From assembly GCF_040954645.1 (NCBI RefSeq), contig NC_092806.1, positions 28,359,644-28,423,643 of the forward strand: a stretch of 64,000 nt of DNA. Direction: 5' to 3'. The translations under genes were made by a program, and so were the position numbers. The notes beneath the pieces were generated by a model, which saw nothing but the letters and a program-made list of their open reading frames with translations, was not told where the DNA came from and searched no databases. This DNA is from Diabrotica undecimpunctata (Eukaryota; Arthropoda; Insecta; Coleoptera; Chrysomelidae). This document shows positions 21,635-30,389 of this stretch, piece after piece. Within the stretch, counting starts at the first letter, position 1; each line of letters opens with the position of its first letter.

Positions 21635-22490
21635 TCTAGATTAAGAAATGCTAAGTATACTCCCATTTTCTGCTGCAGCGCTTTTTGTGTTATCTGTTAA
21701 AGTAAATATATGATAATGCTCCTGCCAATTCTAAATCTAAATTGTGCTTTATCTCATATGTTTTCTCTCGTTATTGTTTATTATTTTTTCTAAGAGTTTA
21801 ATACATCCTCATAGCAACGCTAATCCTCGGTAGTTATTGAATCCTCCTTCATCCTTTTTTAAAAAATCTTTACTATTAAAGAGACTTTCCAATCTTCCGG
21901 GATATCTTCATTTTTCCATATTTAATTCATTATTTTTATTAATATTTGTTATCCTTTTTTCCCATTTTTTATTATTCTTTCCACTCTAGGTGCTTTTTCA
22001 TACTTTAACGTTTTTATTGTTTTTTTCTAGTTATTTCCCATTTAGCAAGTTTTCTGTGTTATCTTTCACTATATTATATTGTTGTTCATTAATTTCATCT
22101 GGGTTTTTATCCGTTAATAAGTTTTTAACGTATTCTTTTCATCGTTTTACTATTTGTTTTGTCTCTATCGCTACATCTCAATTTTTATTCTTAATGCTGT
22201 CTACTTCTCGTTATTTCGGAAATATCTCCGAATTTTTCCAATTATCTCTTTTTGCTGCTGTTACTAATATTTTTACCTTTTTCCTTTTATTTTTATAGTT
22301 ATTGTAATGCTCGTTTGTTTTTTCTTTCAGTTATTGTTTCCATGCTTTTTTCTTTCCTTCACTTGTATTTTTATTTCTTCGGACCATCACGCTGTCTGAT
22401 TCTTTGAGAAGTATTTTTTACTTATTCCACATAGTTCTTTAGCTGCGTCCAATAGCAAGTTATTATAGTTGTTCAATAGGATTGTTTATT
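21635..22490 (-). mobile_element. RTE-like element, pre-RT and RT N-terminal half
   Basis: Minus strand: LLDAAKELCGISKKYF near 22450, then IWKNEDIPEDWKVSLIVKIF, RISVAMRMY and HIFTLTDNTKSAA near 21680. This is the linker and first RT blocks of the same RTE copy that resumes at 20510. It ends about 100 bp before the acceptor of transporter A exon 2. Confidence 0.6.
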
Positions 22491-22591
22491 GTTTTATTGG
22501 TCCAAGTTTTTCGTTTACTTTTTTTCTGAAATATTTTTACTCTTTAAATATATATTATTGATGAAAATATACCTGTTTGATTTATTTTCAG

Positions 22592-23943
22592 CATATATAA
22601 CAGCATTTATTAGTGGCATCGCATTTGGATGGACCTCGCCAGAAATTCCACAACTGAAAAACCCAAACACAACACCACTAGACACAGTCATAAGCCCCTC
22701 AGAAGAAGGATGGATCGGAGCATGTTTACCCTTAGCTGCTGCAGTTGGACCCATCGGTGCAGGATTTCTAGCTGATTCAGTTGGTAGAAAGTGGACTATT
22801 CTTATCGGGAACCTGCCTTTTCTTTTAGCATTTATGGTAAACGTTGTTGCAAAATCCATATATTTATTTTACTTTTCGAGATTGTTATGTGGTTTGGGGG
22901 TCGGTATTATTTTCACCGTACTTCCTATTTACATTGCAGAAATATCAGATGATGCATCCAGAGGAACATTAGGTTCTTTGTTGCAAGTTTTTATAGTCAT
23001 AGGTTTATTATTTTCCTATGCACTTGGACCATTCCTATCAATAAGAACATTTAACATTATACTAATAATTCCTCCAACATTGTTTATGATTTTGTTCTCA
23101 GTATTTATACCAGATAGTCCCTTGTTTTTACTACAAAAAAGAAGAATGTCAGAGGCTGTACAGGCTCTTATTAAATTTAGAGGTAAAGAAGAATTATCTG
23201 CTCAAAAAGAAGCTGAATTAATTAACTCTCAATTAATAGAAAACCTGAAAAGTAAAGGCAGTTTTAAACTTATATTTAAATCACCAGGACTAAGAAAGGC
23301 CTTGACGATATCTATGGCTTTAGTTGGAGGACAACAATTATCTGGAATTACAGTTGTACTTTTCTACACACAAAGTGTTTTCGCAGACGCTGGTGTTCCC
23401 ATAGCACCTGAAATGTGTACCATTATAATGGGTATCGTTCAGATATTCGCAAGTCCCGCTGCTCCACTGCTTGTAAACAGATGCGGAAAAAGATTTCTAT
23501 TGATAATCTCAGGATTAGGAATGGCTGTAGCACATAGTATCCTAGCTTTCTTTTTTTATCTGAAAAATGTTCAACACGCGGATGTATCCACTTTAGGTTG
23601 GCTGCCAATTTTAAGCATCGTAGTATATATCATCACATACTGTTTGGGCTTTGGAGCCTTACCTTTTGCAGTAATGGGAGAAATCTTCCCAGAAAACATA
23701 AAATCGTTAGCATCCTCTGTTACATCATCATTTTGTTGGATACTGGGATTTGTTATAAGCAATTATTTTGGGGCCGTGACTAAGCTTATAGGGCAATCCG
23801 GATCTTTTGGTTTTTTTGGCTTTTGCTGTGTTATGGCTGCATTGTACGTTTTTAAGTTTGTACCTGAAACAACAGGAAAAAATGTTAATGAGATACAGTG
23901 TCTTCTGGATGGAAGTACTAAAAAAAGTATAGAATTGATATAA
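22592..23943 (+). CDS. Tret1-like: Transporter A, exon 2: MFS sugar (trehalose-type) transporter
   Basis: Together with exon 1 this encodes about 467 residues, normal for insect facilitated trehalose/sugar transporters in the plasma membrane. The acceptor TTTTCAG precedes CATATATAACA; upstream in-frame codons belong to the intron. Family signatures: GWTSPEIPQL after TM1, LADSVGRKWTILIG, LCGLGVGIIFTVLPIYIAEI, PDSPLFLL, GGQQLSGITVVLFYTQSVF and PETTGKN. Twelve hydrophobic segments are visible. Oddities compared with B and C: the TM10 GPLPW motif is GALPF (about residues 372-376), DRCGKR is NRCGKR, and IGEIS is IAEIS. The frame is intact. Substrate could be trehalose, glucose or another small sugar; it cannot be decided here. 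Confidence 0.88.
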
Positions 23944-24159
23944 ACTTGTATTTCAAGTGTTTCTAGTAAGAGACTGATGAGTTATAATTTGTACAATAGT
24001 ATTTATTCTCCTCGACTAGCAATGAGCTGAATAAACTGAAAATATTCATGATTATTGCCAACATCCGGAACGGAAAATCAATATAACAAGAAGATTTATT
24101 CTTTAGAATATTGTTATTTTTAATATTTTTAGATGTATATTTTGTATACAGTATTTTTT

Positions 24160-24165
24160 AATAAA
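24160..24165 (+). terminator. Poly(A) signal of transporter A
   Basis: AATAAA about 215 bp after the stop codon of transporter A, followed by T-rich sequence. It is the best candidate for 3' end formation. Confidence 0.5.
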
Positions 24166-24254
24166 ATTTAATTTTTTCAGACTGTGTTTGGTAATTTTTG
24201 CTTTTTAGTGTTTTATCCAATCTTAAAAAAAACGATATTGTATTTATCAGTAAT

Positions 24255-24284
24255 CAGTGGTTCTCAAAGTGTGGGGCGTAACCC
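24255..24284 (+). repeat. hAT transposon terminal inverted repeat (one end)
   Basis: CAGTGGTTCTCAAAGTGTGG is the classic terminal sequence of hAT elements of the Charlie/ZBED-like group. The matching opposite end was not found; the coding fragment at 26735-27030 may belong to the same or a related element. Confidence 0.55.
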
Positions 24285-25101
24285 TCTGGGAGGAAACTCA
24301 ACTCGCATAAAATAAGATGTTGCAAACGGAACTAAACATTTGAGAGCTACGCTCGGCAATTCGGGGTATTCTTGCATCCTTATGGCCCAAAAAAGTTCAT
24401 CCGGACTTTGGGAAAAAAGTCCAGTTTTAACATTATATCACTTCATAATTAAATAAGTTTTTCTTTCATTTTTTATAGAATCTCTTCTTCTGCCTTTGGT
24501 TTTACTCTAAAATAACTTGGTAAATAATTGGTAAAATACCAATTAATAAAAAAATTGAAGATATACGCAAGCTCATGGACTACATACTAGAGGAAAAAAG
24601 ATCATTTTTTGAAGAGATTATGCAGCGGCCTACTACTGATGTAATTATTGATGAATAATGCTTATACTTTGAAAATTTTTAAAAAAATATGTAATGCAGA
24701 ATGTACAGGATAGTGAATATTTATTACAACAACAATTATTGAAGTTATACTTCTATACGCGCGCTCCACGTTGAAAATTTGTATGGGAGTGAATCTGTGA
24801 AATCATTACATATGTAAAATAATGAGTAAGAGAGAGACAGAAGATATATTTTCTCTCTCTTCCTCTCTCGAATATAAAAATGTTCCTTTTGTATATATAT
24901 TTAATATTATATATACTATATATATACATATAATATTATATATTTAATAAAATATTTATTAATATTATTATTTATGTGATAAGTTTTGTATTATTTATTA
25001 AATGTTCATAATTATATTAGTCTTTTGTATTTCAAAACAATAATCTCAATAAATCACTGTATGACCCAGAACTGTCAATTTTGAAATACGTTTGTGTCAT
25101 G

Positions 25102-25173
25102 TCCTCGGTAGTATAGTAGTCAATATCCCCGCCTGGCACGCGGGAGACCGGGGTTCGATTCCCAGTCGGGGAG
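25102..25173 (+). tRNA. tRNA-Asp-like gene with GGC anticodon, probably a pseudogene
   Basis: The 72-nt sequence folds as a eukaryotic tRNA-Asp: acceptor TCCTCGG pairs with TCGGGGA (one G-T wobble) followed by discriminator G, and anticodon stem CCCGC/GCGGG is perfect. The anticodon loop reads CTGGCAC, giving anticodon GGC (Ala) where tRNA-Asp has GTC, a single base change. The D loop has AG in place of the invariant GG, and the T stem has a G-A mismatch. A box and B box (GGTTCGATTCC) are intact and a run of six T follows at 25177-25182, so pol III transcription is possible. Decay of several conserved bases suggests a pseudogene. Confidence 0.75.
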
Positions 25174-25224
25174 GACTTTTTTATTTATATTATTACATTA
25201 AACATATGCGTAAGTAGAAAAGTT

Positions 25225-25430
25225 ATGTATATTATTGTCATTTTTAAATACTTATGAATATTGCATTTTAATTTGTATTGTATTATTATATTGAATTATG
25301 TTGCACTGTATTGTAGTTTATTTTTTTATGTATATTATTATCATTTTTAAATACTTATGAATATTGCATTTTAATTTGTATTGTATTATTATATTGAATT
25401 ATGTTGCAGTGTATTGTATTGTATTTTTAT
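25225..25430 (+). repeat. Tandem duplication, unit about 103 bp
   Basis: Units starting at 25225 and 25328 (ATGTATATTATTRTCATTTT) are nearly identical through TTGAATTATGTTGCA. The duplication is internal to the long-TIR element. Confidence 0.75.
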
Positions 25431-25914
25431 ATTAATAACAAAATAAACAATGAATTTTACTGCAGAGTATGTGTAAAAAAATTTTTGCATTCAACTCCTT
25501 TCATACATATATAATAAAAATATACATTTCCATCAAAATATTGATTCAATCCTTCACTTACTATACTCCTATTACAGGTTAAATGTTGTTTATTAATTGT
25601 TAGTAAGTTGTTATTAATTATGTTTCTCTTTCTGCTATGTCTTACCTATAGCATTACATATGTAATGATTGTGCAGATTGACTCCCAAATAAATTTGTAA
25701 CGGCGAATGCGTGTATAGAAGTGTAACTTCTACCGGCAGTCCCACTGGACTGCCACACCCGTTTTTTTTTAAAGTAATTTTTCTTACGCGTTTTAAATTA
25801 ATTTTTTGTGATTTACTCAAACATAAATAATTTCGGACTCATGTTGTTTCTGAAATGACCGATTCAAATGTCGATTGGAGCCATTCTTTAGGTATTATAC
25901 CTATTCTATATATA

Positions 25915-26026
25915 AACTTTGACAAAATTAAAGGCACATATCGAGCACAATTTTATTAATTAAATCTTGGGCAAGGTTTAATTAATAAAATTGTGCTCGA
26001 TATCTGCCTTTATTTTTATCAAAGTT
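25915..26026. repeat. Near-perfect 112-bp palindrome
   Basis: The 50-nt left arm (25915-25964) and right arm (25977-26026) are complementary with three mismatches. Even the 12-nt centre pairs (CTTG-GG-CAAG). It would form a hairpin as RNA or a cruciform as DNA. The arms contain GCACAATTTTATTAATTAAA. It has no coding content and lies between the long-TIR element and an RTE fragment. Confidence 0.85.
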
Positions 26027-26049
26027 CATTTATTTGAGCATTTAACCTT

Positions 26050-26720
26050 ATATCAATTTATTTTATATATGGTATTAAATAGATAGGTCAATAGGTTCAG
26101 TATAAAAAATTTTGAAAAATTCGATGAGAACTTCAATAGGTCCGGGAGATTTACCACTTTTAGCTTGCTTCATTGCATCATATTGCATATTCGATTCCTT
26201 CTGGTATAATGTCAGGCCCAGTATCATCTTTAAATTCTTTTGATGCTTCTGTTCTCTGTTTTTCTTCAAAAAGCTGTGCTGTGTATTGTGTCCATCTCTG
26301 CATTTACTGGTTTATATCTGGTTATAAGTGTACCATTTTCATCTTTTAGTTGCCTAGTTTGTTTTTCTCATTTCTGTTATTCTTTTGTGCATGTTAAAAA
26401 AGTTAGTTATAATTTTTCTCAATTTCTTTCAGTTCTTGACATTGCTCATGTAAAATTCTCTCTAGTTTTTTTTTTATTTTCTTTTTAATTAATCGATTGG
26501 TTTCATTTTATTTCATTCGTATTTCATTTTTTGTTTTAAATGATTTTCTGATTTTTTTATTGCCCATGCATTAAGGATTTATTACCCATCTGTAATTATC
26601 ATGGCTGGTTTGAATTTCTGTGGGGAAATACTTAGAGAGCTATTGTTTTATATTGTCCAAAATCGCTTGCATATGTGTAAAACCTGCGTAAAATTTATTC
26701 TATTATTATACTTCCCTAAT
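26050..26720 (-). mobile_element. RTE-like fragment, pre-RT and RT start
   Basis: Minus strand: LITRYKPVNAEMDTIHSTAF, LKKNREQKHQ and AMKQAKSGKSPGPIEVLIEF, then FFKIFYTEPIDLSI. KSGKSPGPDxxPxE is the RT entry motif of RTE elements. The copy is short and ends at about 26050. Confidence 0.6.
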
Positions 26721-26734
26721 TCTTCCATGACTTG

Positions 26735-27030
26735 TTAAATGAACTGGAATGAATCGAAATTCGTTTTTTCCAATTGAAATCTGTCATGATTAATGTTTTT
26801 TATAAATAAGTTAACTTTATCCATGGCGGTGATTATCTTAGCATCATGGCCTTGCAAGCCACTATTCAGAATATTTAATAAATCGACGAAAGTTCGCCTG
26901 AGAAGCCAAAGAGAATTTGAAAATGGATCTTTATCTTCCGAATTATCATTTTTCAAATACAAAAAAGTTTTGTTTTTAACTGAACAATTCTTTTCAAGAC
27001 GTTCCCGCTTGAAATAGAGGAGTAACAATT
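26735..27030 (-). pseudogene. hAT-type (ZBED/GTF2IRD2-like) transposase fragment
   Basis: Minus strand gives WLLRRTFVDLLNILNSGLQG, then HDAKIITAMDKVNLFIKNIN. This resembles the LNxLNxxLQGxDxxI segment between catalytic blocks of domesticated and transposon hAT transposases. It stops soon after NFDSFQ. Sequence just upstream (27040-27200) is GC-richer and unrelated-looking. Identification is from motif memory. Confidence 0.45.
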
Positions 27031-27230
27031 CTATAAAAAAACAGAGTTCAGCTGGACCGGCTGATAGCACTCTGTGAGTGCCTTGTCTAGGGTCACAGAC
27101 GAAGATCAACGGCGGTCGGGGCAGACGAGGTTTTACCAAATGGTCCTGAAGGCGGACGAATATTCTTTGGATAGTATTATTAGAAAGGAGTAGGGTTCCC
27201 CATTGTATATATTCTTGCATATTATCCAAA

Positions 27231-27529
27231 TCAAAATTATAACAAGGAACAGGTCCGACTTTAGATATGATATTCGGTAAATTGCTGAATCAGCAAAAAG
27301 ATATTTAGACCTGCCGTATGGACTATGAGAAAAAACATAATTTTATGTACGATTTTTTTTCTGTGGCATATTAGATTCCCTATCACGTTGACGATTACAT
27401 TGGGGAGTTGTTCGTGGTTTGCAGCTAATGAAAATAGTTGTTCGGCACTGTGCGTATTCCTGTTTAATCGCGAATATTCTTGAGCCATGACATCTGCTTC
27501 CTTTCAATTACTCTGAGACCCACGATTTT
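27231..27529. other. Spacer, nothing recognised
   Basis: About 300 bp between the hAT-like fragment and an RTE copy; a 75-codon minus-strand frame here resembles nothing I know. Confidence 0.4.
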
Positions 27530-28915
27530 ACCTTTCATTAAAAGCTGAAGGATGCTTTATCTGCCTCTTATAAGAACATGCCTTAGGTATGATATATTTC
27601 TTACTTAATAGTTTTAAATGATTCACGAACGCATTTGCTGTATTTGATACTTCTTCGGGTATTCCAAGAATTCTTCTATGCAAACATATATTGAACGCTT
27701 CTAGGCGATTGATCATATCAGTTTTCAGAGTCCAGGTATCGGTGCTATATATCAACACACCAAATGTAATATTTGTCCGTTCTTTGACGTAAAATGTTCT
27801 CTCCATCTTTCCATTATACCCTTGTCATCGGTTAATATTGTTCCTTTTTTGGTCATTATTTGTTTTAGTTACAATTTTACATTTTATTTATTGTTTTCTT
27901 GGATTTTTTCTCCAAACCTGTCCCAGCTTTTCTTTTTCTCATTTTTGACTATTTCTTTAGCAATTATTCTCTGTTTTTTGTATCTTTCATATTTTTGTTG
28001 CGGTTTGTCTTGTAGGTATTATTTCCACAATTTCTTCATTTTTTTAATTTCGAGTTTTACCTCCTTATTCCACTATGGTGTTCGTTTTTTTTTCCTATTA
28101 TTTATTATGGTCCCATATACTAATTTTGCTATATTTATCATAGCATTTCAAAATTTTCCCTGTTCTTCTTATACTATTTCTGTCATTTTTAATTTTTTTT
28201 CCATTTCCTTCTCTAATTTCTCCATATATCTGATTTTTGTTTTTTCTTCTCTTAGTTTATATATTTTAATTATTTCCTTGTATTGCTTATTCTTGTCTTC
28301 TGTGTTTTTTAAATTTCTATTCCATTGTTGTTAAATGTAGTAGTAGGCAGTAATCACTGCCTATTTCATAGCTTCTTCTCACCCTACGTGACTTATCCAG
28401 CTCCTCTTTGCTTTTTGCACTATAGTATAGTCAATAGTTGATTGTGCGTTTCTTGATATGACCTCTCTTGTGATCTTAATTGTGTTGGAAATTTGTATTC
28501 ATGATCATCACTCAAGTAATTGTTTTCCATTATTTTTGATTTTGTCCTCTCCTTATGGTCCTGTAACATCGTTCCATTTTTTTACTTCTTTTCCCACTCT
28601 AGCATTCATATCTCCTGTGATTACTATTTTCATTGTGCATCCATTTATTACTTCTTGCAGTTTGTCCTAGAACTCATTTTTTTTCTGTTTTTGATCTGCT
28701 TTAATTCTGCACTTATTTTCTTTACTTTGGTCCAGTTTTTTTTTTGTAATATAGCACTCCAGATATTTTAATTGGGTAACTCTCTCAATGGTTTGTCGAT
28801 CTATCTGTAGGGAAGTATTGTGATATTGTTTGGTGACTGACTATCATCAATTTTATTTTACCGACATTTATTTTTAGACATTTTTTATTTTACCGACATT
28901 TCTTTTCTGGTCGTA
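27530..28915 (-). mobile_element. RTE-like element (family B) with internal RT deletion
   Basis: Minus strand, from high to low coordinates: an odd piece RVTQLKYLECYIT, endonuclease blocks KIVITGDMNARVGKEVKKWN and STIDYTIV, a long lysine-rich linker, then GTILTDDKGIMER followed directly by post-RT VLIYSTDTWTLKTDMINRLE and LHRRILGIPEEV. The RT catalytic core is missing. The RT-thumb-like piece upstream of the endonuclease suggests a rearranged or tandem copy. Confidence 0.65.
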
Positions 28916-29445
28916 TTTACACAATCCAAAAACACTTAAGAGCCTTAACTGAATATAATGAACCTTTAGTACAGGCAACTCTTATTACATGACTAAATAG
29001 CTGTGAGTGTTTATCAATGTTGTTTATGTACTTGAGTTGCGGGGTCATGTGATCGGTAGCACAGAAACTGGCAGTTAACCTTTTGTAATAAGAAATATAA
29101 AGTGTGTCCCGAAAGTAACACATAAACTTTATGATTTTGTTCCTGATAAAGCTTCATTAGAAAAGAAATTTTAAACATCATTCCTAATATCATTTAGAAT
29201 GTGGGTGATGGATTCGAACATCGAATTGGTCACTCTCAGATAGTTAATGGTGGTCATTTTTAAACATTTAATTTAATAAAATGTATTTCCTATACGATTT
29301 GTCTTTGGTTTTTTGACATTTTTCTCCTATAGTTTATCATAAAAGATTTCCTCGAATATTTTATAAAATAATTAGAGAAGCCTATACCGTTGAATTTGTC
29401 TTTTAAAGGACTGTTAATTATTTTAATTAAATGTAGGGTGTCTTA
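28916..29445. other. Spacer, nothing recognised
   Basis: AT-rich; contains GTGTGTCCCGAAAGTAACAC near 29101, which resembles the end of a mariner-like transposon, but no partner was found. Confidence 0.35.
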
Positions 29446-29713
29446 TTAACACCTTCGCTGCCATGAGATGCCATTGCGGCATCACAGCAAATTTGACTTT
29501 CTGGCGGTGTGAAGCCAGTCATGCACCTCGGACAGGCGGATACGTTACTGCTTGTTGAAGCCGCATAATATGCTATTCAACGCCGTGAAATGCTTATGGA
29601 ACATGTGAACAATGGCTGTAAGAACAAAAAAAATGCATTTGGCCTCTATAATTGAGAGTAACATGTGGCTTCATATGGCTGTAAAACAATATAAAAATAA
29701 AACAGCTTTGTTA

Positions 29714-30374
29714 CGCATATTATTATTTATAGAAATAAAAACTTATGCAAAGAAACACACATTTTATTATTTATTTATTAAGAATTGTACACCAAAGATA
29801 AAAAAGTATATTAATATTAAAAATACAATAAATTTAAGCGAAAAAAATACATTTATTTAGTACACTGATGAACTGCAAAGAAACAAGATAAGCAATAACT
29901 TTTTTGACAAATATTGCATCTAAATTTTGTGAACGCATATTATTATTTATAGAAATAAAAACTTATGCAAAGAAACACACATTTTATTATTTATTTATTA
30001 AGAATTGTACACCAAAGATAAAAAAGTATATTAATATTAAAAATACAATAAATTTAAGCGAAAAAAATACATTTATTTAGTACACTGATGAACTGCAAAG
30101 AAACAAGATAAGCAATAACTTTTTTGACAAATATTGCATCTAAATTTTGTGAACGCATATTATTATTTATAGAAATAAAAACTTATGCAAAGAAACACAC
30201 ATTTTATTATTTATTTATTAAGAATTGTACACCAAAGATAAAAAAGTATATTAATATTAAAAAATACAATAAATTTAAGCGAAAAAAATACATTTATTTA
30301 GTACACTGATGAACTGCAAAGAAACAAGATAAGCAATAACTTTTTTGACAAATATTGCATCTAAATTTTGTGAA
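29714..30374. repeat. Three tandem copies of a 220-bp unit
   Basis: Units begin at 29714, 29934 and 30154 with CGCATATTATTATTTATAGA and are almost identical; the third has one extra A. The array lies between the broken zinc-finger end of the piggyBac transposase and the element's left terminal repeat. The near-identity shows a recent expansion. Confidence 0.95.
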
Positions 30375-30389
30375 TGACGAATTTTTTTT

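Larger units (their letters stand above)
24741..25730. mobile_element. Long-TIR (foldback-like) element carrying a tRNA-like gene
   Basis: Positions 24741-24817 and 25654-25730 are inverted repeats of 77 bp with about 14 differences, starting GAAGTTAYACTTCTATAC and ending ATCATTACATATGTAA. Both outer ends contain a small palindrome (GAAGTTATACTTC / GAAGTTACACTTC), and so do the inner ends (TTACATATGTAA). The 990-bp body is AT-rich, holds the tRNA-Asp-like sequence at 25102-25173 and a 103-bp tandem duplication, and codes for nothing. No target duplication is evident, so the boundaries may be slightly off. Confidence 0.55.

Noticed and set aside
22489..22591. Upstream extension of transporter A exon 2 (MFYWSKFFVYFF...)
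   Set aside because: Reads through intron sequence before the TTTTCAG acceptor; the paralog structure and exon 1 phase show translation does not start here.
27040..27200. GC-richer stretch with a readable minus-strand frame (CDPRQGTHRVLSAGPAELC)
   Set aside because: No recognisable domain, and it is continuous with the hAT-like fragment only by chance reading frame; probably unrelated insertion debris.
27822..28334. 170-codon plus-strand frame rich in Phe and Leu, resembling a membrane protein
   Set aside because: It is the antisense of the lysine-rich linker of the RTE-like copy on the minus strand.
29714..30374. Considered as a CRISPR-like or regulatory repeat array
   Set aside because: Direct 220-bp units without spacers in a eukaryotic transposon; it is a simple tandem triplication.
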